DNA from: Caenorhabditis remanei
Taxonomy: Eukaryota; Nematoda; Chromadorea; Rhabditida; Rhabditidae
DNA length: 64,000 nt
NCBI RefSeq assembly: GCF_010183535.1
Contig: NC_071329.1
Span: forward strand, 8,742,001-8,806,000
Direction of reading: 5' to 3'
Within the stretch, counting starts at the first letter, position 1, and the number at the start of each line of letters is the position of its first letter. The notes beneath the pieces were generated by a model. The model did not search any database. It was not told the origin of the DNA and was given only the letters and a program-made list of their open reading frames with translations. Shown here in pieces: positions 48,540 to 61,638 of the stretch. The position numbers and the translations under genes are program-made.

Positions 48540-49554
48540 CTAATATCCTGGAGCAGTTCTTGGTGGTGGGCAGTGATCGCAAGATCCAGATGATCCAGAG
48601 TCTCCATCCTCTCCATCATCTCCTGCTTGTCCTGGCTGTCCTGGTTGTCCATCGCTTCCAGCCTCTCCTGGTCCTCCTGGCTGTCCAGCTTGTCCTGGTT
48701 GTCCTGGTCTTCCGTCTGGCCCAGCTGGTCCTGGCTCTCCTTGGGATCCTGGTTGTCCGGCTGGTCCTGGAGCTCCTGGAACTTCACGACTCTCTCCTGG
48801 TTGTCCTGGCTGTCCGTCTTGTCCTGGGTTTCCATCTTGACCTGGTTGTCCAGATGGTCCTGGGGGTCCTGGTGGTCCTGGAATAGCAGCTCCTCCGCTT
48901 TGTCCTGGACGTCCATCGTTTCCTGGAGCTCCTGGTTGTCCTGGTTGTCCTGGTGGTCCGGCTGGAGCCTCAGCGCACTCGAAGCAGAATTGTCTGTTTT
49001 GTTGGTGCTCGTAGTTATCAGATCCATCTTGTCCTGGTGATCCTGGGTTTCCAGCTGGTCCATCATGTCCGTCGTTTCCTGGACGTCCTGGGGGTCCTTG
49101 TGGTCCAGCGGCTCCAACTCCGCAAGAGCAGCATTCAGCTTGACGTCTTCTGATGGCTTTTCTACGGGCAACACGTCTCTTGCTCATTCCACGGTGGGCT
49201 TCACGTTTGACGACGAATTTAGATGGGACTCCAGTGAACTCTTCGACGACTTCGTATTGGTTGTGAAGGCTGAGTGAGCGGTGTTTGCAGAAGTCAACCT
49301 GGAAAACTCAAATATTTCAGATGAATTTACAAATAGTGATTACCTCGGAGTCGAGCTTGGACTGAACGTGCTGCACGTAGCTGTAGAAGGCTGGAATTGC
49401 GATCACAGCGATCATGGCGGCAGCGATGCTGGAACGGATTGATTTTCAGAAAATCAATGGAAAACTATGTAACTTACGTAACGGAGATGCCGACGAAGGC
49501 GATTGAGCGGAAGCTCTCGACTTCCTTCTCAACAAGTCTTCTTTTGTCTTCCAT
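48540..49554 (-). CDS. Cuticle collagen with extended basic processing region (306 residues)
   Basis: Exons in transcript order are 49478-49554, 49344-49428 and 48540-49298. The N-terminus has a membrane segment ([20 protein letters not shown]), then VDFCKHR from residue 55. A long basic stretch at residues 85-107 contains KRR, ARRK and IRRRQ, so several furin-type cleavage sites are possible where the other 306-residue collagen has one. Cysteine pairs ECCSC, FCFEC and CDHCPPP flank Gly-X-Y blocks of GQPG and GPAG type. It ends RTAPGY. Exon structure, length and terminal motifs match the convergent neighbour, suggesting paralogues, but the Gly-X-Y sequences differ clearly. A TATA box lies 40 bp upstream. 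Confidence 0.95.
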
Positions 49555-50450
49555 GATTCGATGCTGCGTGCCTTTCCCCAGTCAACGACTGTCCTTTTAT
49601 ACCGCATTTCCAGAAGAAGTTTACAAAATCACAATGACCTGCGTCTCTTCTAGTCTACAATACTTTTTATCAGTATCTCTCGTTTCTTGGTTTCCACCAA
49701 ATTGTGTAACTTACAGTTTTGTGGAGAAGTGCGCGATGATGGAGTGTGTTGGGAAGGGGGGCGATTAGAGAAAGAAAATATTGCAGGAAAAAAAACAACA
49801 AAGAAGCAGAAGAAGAAGACAAGAAGGCGGAAGAGAAAGCGAAAAACTTTTTTTGGGAAGCTTTGGTTTTGTTGATCGAATCAGTGATAAGACAGAAAAA
49901 GGAGAGGAAGGAGAAGTTTGGGATGAAGAAAAGTAAAAGTTAAACTGTAAGAAAAGGTCAGTTTCGATTCTCGAGAATCACTTGACACGTTCTCATTTTA
50001 TGGTTCTGTCTGATGACCAAAAATGATACGAATTTACGTTCAAATTGTTGATGCGATAGGTTTCAATCACAGAACAACAATATTTTTTGACCCTCTTCTT
50101 CAAGATGCTCACAGGCTTTTAGTGGAGGGAGCCCATTCTTTGAAGGTCTGACGGAATGAAATCAGTAACTACGACAGGTTGTTCTACTTGTAATACATGA
50201 CCGGTTTTTTCTGGAAAGCACAAAACTGACGTCACCATGTGAAATTCATGCTTCTAAAAGTTTTATTAGAAAAAGAAAACTCAGGAAAAAATATCTGAGA
50301 AAGTTTTTACCAAAGTTTCAGGTTTGCATTTGGTTAAGACTGTGTTTGTGAACAACGGAAAGGTTCAGTTTGTGATCGAAATTTCGGTGAAACCCGGGAT
50401 AAATAATTGCTCCGACATCAACAGAAATCTGGATTAGAACAACAAACGTT
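49555..50450. other. Upstream region of the minus-strand collagen, no gene seen
   Basis: It contains the collagen promoter and, further right, the 3' flank of the candidate minus-strand micro-gene, including an AATAAA on the minus strand at 50262-50267. The purine-rich stretch at 49.76-49.93 kb gives Lys/Glu-rich frames that I regard as spurious. Confidence 0.5.
49594..49601 (-). promoter_or_regulatory. TATA box of the minus-strand collagen
   Basis: CTTTTATA on the plus strand reads TATAAAAG on the minus strand, 40 bp before the ATG at 49554. It is the same octamer as at the convergent collagen. Confidence 0.7.
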
Positions 50451-50705
50451 TCAGAAGAACTCAGCATAGAAGAAATTGTTTCTGACCACTCGATCCCAAA
50501 AAGTTGCTCCGTCTTCATTCATCCAAACTGTCTTCATTATTTCGGGGTCCGTGTTCCTGAAATTTGTTATTCCAGTATCCGAAACCTTTCTATCGAAATG
50601 TTTCCTAAAAACGTACCCACTTGGTTTGATGTTGACCCACTTTCCTTCCATCAGTCGTCGGAAGAGTCCAAAACGTTTCCTGTCTTCAACTCGTCCGTCG
50701 TTCAT
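50451..50705 (-). CDS. Candidate 64-residue protein gene, unknown function
   Basis: The model has two exons, 50617-50705 and 50451-50556, joined across a 60-nt intron (AGTGG/gtacgt to AAATTTCAG) in phase. An in-frame stop precedes the ATG. The protein is rich in Trp, Phe, Arg and Asn (DRKRFGLFRRLMEGKWVNIK, then TVWMNEDGATFWDRVVRNNF). It has no signal peptide or domain I recognise. A minus-strand AATAAA (50262-50267) lies 184 nt past the stop. It could be a real micro-gene or the last two exons of a longer gene, although no upstream exon was evident. Confidence 0.5.
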   Translation of the reverse strand: MNDGRVEDRKRFGLFRRLMEGKWVNIKPSGYVFRKHFDRKVSDTGITNFRNTDPEIMKTVWMNEDGATFWDRVVRNNFFYAEFF

Positions 50706-53700
50706 TCTTCGTCAGTCTCATTGTGATGCGCTCTTTTCTCGCACGCATTTCAATGAAGTCTACCATGCAACCGCATGCTTTCTCTCGTTTTCTTCCTCTT
50801 CTTCTTCCCACAAATGTCACATTCCTTATTTCCATATTTCAGCGGCTAACCCTTTTTGATGTGTTTCGTGTGGAGCCAAAGAGCATAAACCTCCTCTTTC
50901 TGGTCTGTGGCACCACCAAATACATTGTTTCATTTCAAGGCCACCCGTTGTTTTTTTTTGTGTTAGATTTCGGTTTTTTGTCATTTAATTCCTTGGGGAC
51001 CCACTTTTTTGTCGAAATGAAATATGCCCTATGCAAACGACAGACAAATTTCGAGTAGATTTGTGATACCGGCTCAGATATTATGGAGTATGATTGGGCT
51101 GAGTGAGTTGACCCTGCTTTGAATTCCGGGATCTGATTCAAAATAGTCTATGAACTCTTTCTCAATCACTCTGAAATCCTGAACCTAAATTACAAAAACA
51201 GCTAGATTTTCTATTTTGGCTTCTCGAATTGACGAATCAGCACCTAGATTGTCCGGATGTCCTTCTGGAACATACTGTAAGAAACAGCTCAGTTTTCCTA
51301 TTGTATTTCAAATTAAATCGTTTTTTCCCTCCTGAAATTCTCATTCTCCGTCTCCAAAAACTCCTCCAAATCTCCGCCTTCTTTCTCAAATAAAAACCAC
51401 TTGAAATTCCTATAAACTATACTTTTTCATCTCATTTTTTATCCCTGTCCATCCCGAATAATTTCGAAATATCTAATGAAGATTTCATTGTTTTTCTGAA
51501 TGTGTGTCCTACTCCAACGACTACTATTTTCATCGATATTCAGAAAAAAACATAGTTGGTCCAGTCGTGGATTGCGGTGAAGGGGCAGCTGGTTGTGTAT
51601 TAAAACAAGTCATAAAATGACACGACTCACTCTATGTACCACTGGAATTATGACTTCTGTTGCCCCTTCTCTGATTTTTCTTCTTTTTTTGCCACCGCCC
51701 AGTCAGAAAAATCAGAAAATAGAAAAATCGGAAAGCCGTGACAAGGTGTTTTGTTTGTTCCAAACCGTATCCGTCATTCCAATTTTTCTTTTTTTGTTTG
51801 CTTATGCAAATCAGTCGTTCGTGGCTTTGCTACATCCTCTCCTCTCTCTCTTTTTCTTCCTGTCATGATCCGTCCGGATCGTCTATAGTGGTGGGGATGT
51901 CCCATAAAGATTGGCATCAGTGAACACATTCAAATTCTTTCGTGTGGTCCCTGAATGACTCTTAAGTTTGCCGTTCGTCGCAATTCATCGCTGCTCTTTT
52001 TCAACAGAATCGAATTTTGATTCGAAAAATTTGTGAACTGTGTTACATTTCAAAAGATTCGAGCACCTGGAAACAATCGGAATATTCTTCCTTTTTCATC
52101 TAAAAAGTCAATCCATTCTTGGTTTTCACACTCTCTACGATTTTTCAAATGTTTTCAAAACTGCCTTGTTGTTGTCTCATTTTTAATAATCTCAAAATCA
52201 CAACCTTCTTCATCTCGACTTTACTTCAAATCTTCGACTAATATCAAACGTAAACCCAACTTTTCCCAAATCGTACCCATCCAAAATATTGTTGTCACAA
52301 CAACTCCCGAAAACTCTCTTGATTTTCCTCTTCGATATCGGCCACCCATCTGATGTTTCCATATTTTGACGGCTCCTAATCGTAGTTAAACCTCGTCACG
52401 TCTCTTCTACTTCTTTTCGACTTCTTCACTGCCCCCAATACGTTCAAGATTCTCAGGAATGATAAGAAAAAGAGAAGCAGATGCTGAATGTTTTGACACT
52501 TGATTTGGAAGTGGAGTGCACTTTCGTAAAGTTGGAAAATTATTCCGAAAGCTTATGTGGCAGCGTTCTGTTGGTTCTGTTGTGAAAAACGAGAGGATAT
52601 TTTTGAATTTGACACCAAATATCATCAAGATATTCCAATTTTTTATACCTAAGCCCTAATTTTTGCTTTTTTTTGAAATTTGGAAAATTTACTGTAGCTT
52701 TGAGACGTTGTGGATCTAAATTTAAAAAAACAATCGAAATGACTCTGGAATTAATGTAGGTGAATTTTAAAATGGTTTCAAAACGCCCATCCATCAGTAC
52801 ATATTTCAATCAAAACTATTGCGCAACAAGGCGTTTCTCTCACCTCATACCATATTCTCATCTCATTTTCCCGAAACCAATTTGTCATATCCGAAGTGAT
52901 TTCTCTCACTCTCCAATCACCCTTTTTCTCTCTTGATTTTGATCAGTTGTCATGTCATAGAAATGAATGAGGTTAGCCCCCTGAACAACACAAGGGTTGC
53001 AGCATCCGCGCATATCATCAATCGCTTCATTCATTTCTCTCTCTCTGTTCCTTCTCGCCTTCGTGTCAAGACAAGACCTCCCCTCTCCGCCCAGTTGTCA
53101 CCAAAAGACATAAGGGCGGTCACATAAAAGAAGAGTCTCTTTTTTTCCTCTACAATCTGTTCTTCTTCTTCCAAATGACAACTCATAACCTTGCTCAGTA
53201 GAGAAGTCACCACCAACTCCTTCTGATGTCCTCTCTTCTTCTAATCTTTTTCCCCGAGTTTCGAAATGTATCCGTTTTGAATAATTGCCTTCTTTCAAAC
53301 ATGACAACTTCTTCCCCTCTCTCCCGACTTCTCCTTCTCGAAGACCGCTGCTCCGACTATTTTCTATTCAAATCATTTTCGCAGTAGGGGGTCTAAATCA
53401 CAAGAACGAAAAGAGGAAAAAGAGAAACTGCTCGGAATGAATGCACTAAAAACTCTTTTTCATGCTAATAAAGGGTCCTTTGGAGCTTTTTCCACCCGAA
53501 AAGATTATCATATTGGTCATCTTTTCGGATTCAACGGGAATCATATTGGATCAAGCTGTTAGAGAGTTTTAAGGAATCTAGGTTTCGGAACCCTCTGGTT
53601 GAATTGAGGTTACGACTGTCTTCGGTACTAAACCGTAACCGTAACCCACTGATCCCTAGTACAAATCACTCGTTCCCAGTAGTTTCACAGTTTGTGAAAT

Positions 53701-56700
53701 GACTATTTCCTGTTTTTTTCTAAACTTTCTTCCACAAATAACCAATCTAGACTATGTTTTCAGACACCTAAACAATACATTTGTCGGCACCTTTTCTCTT
53801 CTCAAACCGACCATCTCACCTTCTATTCAAATACTCTTTCCCCGTTCTCTAAACAAAAAAAAACTATTATTCAACAATATATGTTTGCAAAGTATAAAAC
53901 AACACCATCGTCTCACTCATTGCATGTCACATTCTCGGTTCAAACTAGGTCGAGAAGTGATAAATCGAATGGTGACGGATTGCCATTCAATGATGCCTCC
54001 CAGCTGTTTCTTTTCCTCCCTTTTCGAATACAATCCTCTTCTGTCACTCTCTTTTTTATACCTTCTACCAAACACCCCATTAATTGTTTTGTAGACGGTT
54101 TTTTGTTCTGTTTTTGTTCCTCTCTTTACCCTTTTTCACAATTGTTGCCAATTTTGAATAAGTGAAGAAGCAGGAATAACCTTTTGTTTGTTTAAGAGAG
54201 GTGCTTATCTTTTTGGTTTGAGTGAAATAAGAAGTGGGTTCTAGTGATGAGTCAACTGATTTTTGGTCAGTCTTTGGGAGTTTGACAAATCTGAATACGG
54301 TAGTGACCATATATTTTCTTTGATTTCCAAATATAGAACTCGATTCTTCCGAAGTAATAAATTCAAGTCGGTTTCGGTTTGTTCAAGGAATTCTATAAAA
54401 CTGATAACTTTCAAACTCAGTTCCTCTTCTATTTGCTCGCTTTTTCTTGTTCCGTATTTCTTTTCAAAAAACCTTTTCTGAATTTTTATGAACTCGAACC
54501 ATATCAAAAATTTCTCACCTATCAGAATGTGTGACTCTTTTCCTTCAATTCAGCCTGTTTGCTCTTCACTTTTTTCTTGATTCATTTCTCCTTCACCAAG
54601 TTCTTTTCTTCCAGAAAACTGATGACGTGGCTTTGAAACTGTACAACTTCCAGTCAACACTCTCCCCACTTTAGTAATCCCCTTTCCGTTCGATTGTTCA
54701 GTTTTACACTTTTTATTCAATCCAATTCTATACTATTGGATTGAAAAAATCCTCTGTGATTCTACTATTTTGAAATTCAATCGTCCAAATGGACTTGAGT
54801 TCATCTTCATAATTATTGCAAGTTTCTTCCTCTCTCTCTTCCTCTTTTTCTTCAGTTTTTTGTGTTGTCACATACTGCTTCGAGCACCTCTTGTTGCTCT
54901 CTTCTAGTACATACTAGTCGTCGTGACCCCTCCTCCAGAAGTAGAAGAAAAAGAAGAAGAAGACGTTAAAGAAGAGAAGAAGAGACTTCTATTCTTTTCT
55001 CACCTTCTGCACTTTCCGAATATTTTACTTTTTGTCGTCTGCTTTTCCGGTGCCCCTCAAGACTATGCAACTCTCTGAATGATGACTGAACTCGAATCGT
55101 TCAACAGTAATTATCTTCATCTTCTCTCCGAAAAATGATTTTTTTTGAACTTTTGTGTTTTGTTGGAGATTTTTGAAATCTTGAGGTTTTTTTTCTTTCA
55201 AACATCTAGATCTAACCGACCAATTCAAACTAAAATGACTGGATACGGAAAGTTTGTTATAAAAAAACCTTTGAGATAGCAATCCGCTCGATTTTGGAGC
55301 TGTTTTTTTAATGATTGATCTTTTTTTTCCGTTCCAATAGATTTTTTGAAATTCGGTGTTTTTGAGGTTTACATGACTTCCTCCATAATTCAGAAATATA
55401 AATATAAAATAATTTTTCAGGAATTACTGTTGTCATGTTAATCAAAGACTTCGACAGATATGACCGAATATGCAAGAGTACTGTATTCCTTCTAATTGTA
55501 CAATTAATCTGTAAATTTTTATACGGATTTTTTTCAAGTGTTAAAACATTTTGTTAAATTCGAAACTCAAATATCCGCAATTTACATGATCTATCATTCT
55601 GATCAAGAAGTCCTATTTTCTGATTAAAAAGTCCTATTTTATCCGATTCTTTTCCAAAAACTTCCATTTTTCGTCGTTCGTACTAGATTCAATAACTTTA
55701 TCATCATGACTTCAACCGTACAAAACTATTCCCATTCCCTTTTCGAACGCTATGACTTATTCGCTCAAAGGACAAGAAAAAATGGCACTTGTTTATGCAC
55801 ATTTTAGTCACCTCTTCTTCTTCCTCTCCTCAATTGTTTGCCCTTAGCTTCTCCTTCTTCGCCCCTCCAAGTGGTAGGTACCGTCTGCCTATTCGTCTCG
55901 TATTGCCACCTTATTCGAGAGCAGATATCTACAGAAACAAGAAGACAAGAGTGCCAGGTGTGAAGAATAGACACGACTCCGCCCATTTGTCCTATTTTCT
56001 TGTCTTCTTCTGTTGGCTCTTCTCTCTTTTTCCTTCCGTTTTTCCACAGATTCAGATAATTGGCTCGTTTTCGTTTTGCTACGAGAAAAGCCGTATCGGG
56101 TGACAATCTTTCTCTTTTTTCATTAATTATTCAGGTAACCCTTTCCCCAATATCTTCTTCTAATTTGTCCTTACTTGTGTACGAATTCCAAAGCACTTCT
56201 TCTCTCTTCTTGTTTTCTTTTACTATTCCAACTCCTCCATCTTCGATTTGTTTATCCTATCCCCTGATGTAAATCCTAAAAAATTTCCAACTGGAGGGAA
56301 AGGAGGACCACTTTTTTGGAGCAATCGGAACATATGAGTTTGTTTATATTAGCTAGACTGATTGCTATACACAACGTCTTTCGAATTTGAATTGGTTTAG
56401 CTCTGTTTTTTTTGGAGATGTGCTATGTGAGAGACCTGCAAAACTTCTGAAAACACCGATATGGTGTAGATGGTATCAGTGAGTCTGCATACTGTAACTT
56501 TGTCTCTAAACTTTTTTCTGGCCATTCTGAAGTCGGAAATTTTGAGACGCAGACGCTTTGATTTTAAAATTTTCTGATTTCAAATTATCGGGAAGTCATT
56601 TTCTCTTTCTTTCCCATACCTGGAATCATGACTACCATCTAGCTTTCAAAACCGACACCAAAACCTCTTCTAAAAATGCAAAGTTTCCAAGACAGTCTCT

Positions 56701-59700
56701 TTTCTCAATTTCTTTTTCCTCCTACGTCTCCATATCTTTCTCTTCTCAAAAGCACATCAAAGACTCCAAAATCAAATTTTCGTATGTTGTGGGGGGTTAT
56801 CTTGAGAGCTTTCTTCTCTCTCTCTCTTCAGCATGTCTCATCCTTCTGTCATCCATTCGTCATTATATTCTTTTCTGAATGTTTCAGAGTGTCAATGCCC
56901 ATATCCTCGTCTTCTTCTTCTTTTTTCTTCTTTATCTCTCTTGTTAATTCCAATTCTTACGCAATATTTTCATGTTCTTTAGTTCTTTTTCTCACTCATA
57001 AACTGCCAGAAATGCTCTCAAATTGCTCCGAAATTTTCAACAGCTTTTTCTTTTTTCTCTCTTCATCCTCAACGATGTTCTTCTTCTTTCTCCGCTTTTT
57101 GCCCATTCTTCTGTGCCCGTCGAAGAAAATGTTGCCTTTTGGGTTTTGGAGATTTTCCACTCTCAAACAACCACCCAGTAGGAGAAAAGTTTCAAAGAAG
57201 ATTCCTCTCATCAGATGTCTTTTTGACACGTTTTGAACGTCTTCAACGTTTTGAAAAGACATGGACAGAATAACCAGATGATGATGACTTTGGTCAAAGT
57301 TTTGTAATTCAGAAGGATTCTATTCTAGGGAGTGTTGGGCTATTGGTAGCACAAAAAATTAATTGGAATCTAGAAAAGTCTGAAAAATTCAGAATTCTTC
57401 GTGTAGATCAAAATTTCACACTCTTTGCTGAATTCTGATCAACCTAGGTTCTCAAAAATGTTGACTCAAACGAATCCCATGTAACTAGTCAGCCCTTCCA
57501 ACCCTACAGTACCACCTTTCTCTTCTTCCTGATTCATTTCCATTTCCTTCCTAAACTTTTCTATTTCCTAATCACCAATCATCCCTGATCCACTCGTGTC
57601 CATTTCATTATCCACGCCCTTTCTTCCACCCTTCAACCACAATTGAATCCATCATTCTTCTTCTCCCAAATCTTTCCATTTTAGTTTTTTCCTCTCCTCG
57701 CTCCAAAAAATAATGAGCCTGAGCCCTTCGTATTCTTTGACAGCAGCTTCCTTTCCGCCCTTTTCCCGATTGAATCCATTCCTCAAAAAGGTGGGCGCCC
57801 CTTCACTTTTTGAGGTCCCAACGGTCATTATCATCGTCCATCTCTCCTCCCTCTCCTCTTCTTTTTTTCTTCTTCAGCTTCTCCTTCATTCCTATTCTTT
57901 AGCTTTCGTGTGTTCGATACCATGCCATTATCCTTGCGATGGATAGAGATGAAAGCCCGTCTTTTTCTCGTCACGCCCTCTTTCTTCGCCTTCTCAGACC
58001 ACTATTCTGACACGCACACGTAGATGCTTAGTGGCACATCGTCTGAAAATAGTGTCCCATCATGAGATTGGTTCTGTTCATAAGCCATCGGGCGGGTAGG
58101 CCGAGTCTCAAACGATTGATCAATCTCGCTTCAAAACTCCACTAGTTACTGAATAAAAACTGTGGGATTCAGTACCGTACTCACCAACTTTGAATCTTCA
58201 GGCCTTACTCGGTATTGATCTGATCAAAGCTCCTTCCCAAAATTCTTTAAAAATACCTTTTTATCTAATTTTCTCTTCTTTCTCCCTTTATTCCTCGTTT
58301 CCAAACTCACAACAATCTGAATACAATTTGCGTTCTTCTCCTCCTCCGTTAGCCAAAACATTCCATTTTTCTGCCTTCCGGACATGGTCAATATGTCCGC
58401 CACACTTCTCAAGTGTTTTCTTCTTCATCTCCTCTCCTTCACAACTTTTCGTCGTCCCAACGTCTTCTGATTCATTTTCGTGGAGCATCCAGCAACTTCT
58501 TGGTTCTTCTTTGTGCAATTGGAACTTTTTTCGGAGAGGAGAGGAAGAGATGAGAGGATTTTTTCCTGGTAGCGTACTTTTGATTAGATTCTGAAAGCGG
58601 AACAATGTCTTGTTTCATTTCTATTTTTATGATCACTTCTGTCTGGACTCTGGATATTTTAAAATTGTGAAATTAAAGCTTTTGAAGGTTTCTGTTCAAA
58701 GAATTATTCAAGTTTCTGGAATTTCAAATAAAAAATATATCAATTTCATCACTACGTAACCCACTACACCAACATCTCCATTGTCGCAAATTTACGATGT
58801 TAACCTGATTGTTTGTTTATCAATTTCATCATTTTTATGTTTATTTTTCTCCCGTTTCTTCATTATCCTTATAATTATCACCACCTTCCATTTCCACCCG
58901 CTTCAAATATCGTTTTTCTCCCCAATTCTGAACAAGCGGTCTGCAAAAAACAGAGACCTAAATAAACATGACCCATTGCACTTTCTTCTCTTTCTTATCA
59001 TTTTCTCTAAGAACACACCTTCTTTTTTCGTGTAACATCAATAAAAATGGACAGTTTTCCATCGATACGGGTGGCCGTATCGGTAACATTACATTGTTAT
59101 GATGACCTATCAATCGACACCTTTTTTCTTGCTCTTTTTCTTACAAATACGGTTTTTTTCCTGGAGTAGATCAATATACTTCTTAACTGTTTAAGATACG
59201 AATGATCTATTTACGCGATAATATTACTATCAATTCTTACTGTCACTCTTCTACTTTCCTCTCAATAAGCTCAACCTAATTTCAGATAAATGAGTGTTCA
59301 TACACCAAAGTAATCCAAATTGAAACAAAGGAACACCATCACCATCAACTTCATTTCCAACAAGAGTTCCAGACGTGAGTCTTTTCTGCATTTGGTTCTC
59401 CTTCTTTTTTGAGTTTCTTCGCCCAGCGCTCCCTTTCCGATCACAGAACGACTTTCACCTGCCCCTCCTCCTCTTATTTCCCTAAATTCGTTGCTCATTC
59501 TCTTTTTATTTTTTCTGAATTATTCATCGTCGATTCGATTCCTTTCCCAAGTTTTTTTGTCCCTCAAACGTTTCCTCGTTTCGAATTGTTTTGGGTGCTC
59601 TCCTATTTTGCCTTCATCCATTGGGATGTCCTCTCGTCTATCACCAAAATTAATCGAGTTGCTCAGGTCTAATTTATCATGGATCTTCTAGAAGAAAACG

Positions 59701-61633
59701 ACGACGAGAGGACATCCCTTCGTTTTATTTTTGCATTCATTCATATTTCTCGACGACTTTTATTGGTTTGCAGAGATCTTAGAAGTAATGAGAAATAGAG
59801 TCGAGGTGCTGAAATTTTAAGGGAGCTGAAGTGACTTCAAAAGCTCATAGACAAGGTCACAGTACTCTTTTTTCTCTCTTGATACGACTGTTAATTATCT
59901 CACCAATCTAAATTATATTCAAAAACAATCTACATATATTCTAGTCTTTCGATCACGCACTTCTGACACATTATCGTTAAAATTACGACTCAATAAACCA
60001 AATCAATTTAACATTTATCAGTCTGAATATCTGAAAATGTGCAAATTGTTTTTCATTTAGTTATTATTGATAACATGTGCGTTTATCAGAACAAGAATTC
60101 AGACAGCTGAGAAGTGTTAATGTTATATTTCTCTGAATTTTTTTTAGATATTGTAGAGTTATAAGTATAGTGAGGAGATCAGTAAAGTAAGAAGTTTTTG
60201 AAAAGTGGTTGTGTTCTGATAGCTATGTGGAATGAGAACTGCCTTGAGTCTTAATTCAGAACCGATGGTTCAGTGATTGAGAATCTGCACTAACGAGGCT
60301 GAATCCTGATTCAAAACATTTTTTTTTAATTGTGATTTGATTTAACGTTTTCATCTTAGTAAATATTACAACTATGGTTCGTATCAGCTTTGTTACCAAC
60401 ATTACTGTCACCGGGATCCTGATCCAATCCCTTTCTTTTGAATTCTAGACTCTAGTCTTTCAATATGATCTCCTCCTATACCAGATCTCCATCAATCTCT
60501 GAACTACTTCCTGAAACATCATCAAATCAATTTTCTTTTCTCCCGAAAACCAATTCCTCCTCCCACTCAAAAATCCTTTTTGTTCGGACATTTTTGGTGA
60601 CATATTTCGCAAAAAAGGCTCATAAAAAGGACACATACGGGCACCCGTTTCATGTCTCGGTTCACCCCGATTTATCACTCTTTTTGTTGCAAAAGAAGGT
60701 GCTCTTCGGAGCTCTTTTTCTCTCTTGAGACCTCCGATTGATCTGTAGTTTGGCATTGGGTGGTGGTCCCGATCCATTCATCATCGTCTCGTCAGCCACC
60801 CATAGACACTTTCCTTTTTTCATGGTGGTGCTCTGGTGGTGGAAGTGTCCACTCGATTTCCGGCTGTTTCATGCATTTCAATTTGTCGTCATCTCCACTC
60901 AAAGAGTCACCTCACTTCCGATAATTATTATCATGAATTATAAAATTATGATAGATTTTATTCAAATCCATTAATATTTATTTTCCATGTTCGTTCATCA
61001 ACTTCCTGTCTATTCCCTTACTTTCGTTCCATTCCTGTCTCACCTTAAAATCCGTTTCCATCTTTATTTCTCGCCTTTACTCACTCACTACTTTATTTTA
61101 TTTCATTTTTTATTTTTCATTTCGTTTTTCCTTTTTTCTTCATCTGGCGTCACCTTCGCCACCCCAACTTTTTATGGAAAAGGTAGCAGCTCATAATAAT
61201 ATTCCGGTTATTCTCTTTTCTTTCAAGCCCTCAATTTATTTTATTTTCTCCACTTGATCTGGAATCGGAGAGAATCAAATAATAGTTTGCACCGATTCTT
61301 CTGACGTTTTAGGACTGTAAACCAACTTTTAACTAGAAAATCTTTAGTTTCGAATTAAAATATTTTGGGATTCGAGACCAATTTTCGGAAATGATAGTTC
61401 CCGGGATATCCGGCAGACTTTTTCCGGGAACGATATGCAAAAACTGGAACCAAGATGAGTCAATTATAGACAGATTCAGTTGGAAAATCATCATCAGATT
61501 CGCTAGTATTGGATTATAAACAGAGCCTCACAAATAGTGAATTATAGGTTGCTCAGACACTAACACCGAGTCCCCTGTAAGAAACTTTTAAAAACTACGT
61601 TTTAATCTACAAAAGTTCAAGTTCAAAGACAAG
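50706..61633. other. Gene-poor, pyrimidine-rich 11-kb region
   Basis: No gene is supported on either strand. The plus strand is rich in C and T runs (TTTTCTTC- and CTCTCTC-like), so minus-strand frames look Lys/Glu/Arg-rich and plus-strand frames Ser/Phe/Leu-rich. The longest plausible frame is a 105-codon minus-strand one at 60460-60777, starting MDRDHHPMPNYRSIGGLKRE, without splice or end signals. An inverted repeat lies at 59623-59718. The region may be a long regulatory region or a giant intron of a gene beyond the right edge. Confidence 0.5.
59623..59718. repeat. Perfect 16-bp inverted repeat
   Basis: GGGATGTCCTCTCGTC at 59623-59638 and its exact reverse complement at 59703-59718 are separated by 64 nt. 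A related GACGAGAGGAGGACATTCC-like string occurs at about 63866-63885, so this may be a dispersed repeat motif. Confidence 0.75.
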
Positions 61634-61638
61634 ACTAC
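61634..61638. repeat. Target-site duplication, left copy
   Basis: ACTAC directly precedes the left LTR and is matched by ACTAC directly after the right LTR. Confidence 0.85.

Noticed and set aside
48524..49153. Plus-strand Trp/Ser-rich and Leu/Val-rich frames across the minus-strand collagen
   Set aside because: They are shadow frames of Gly-X-Y codons on the other strand.
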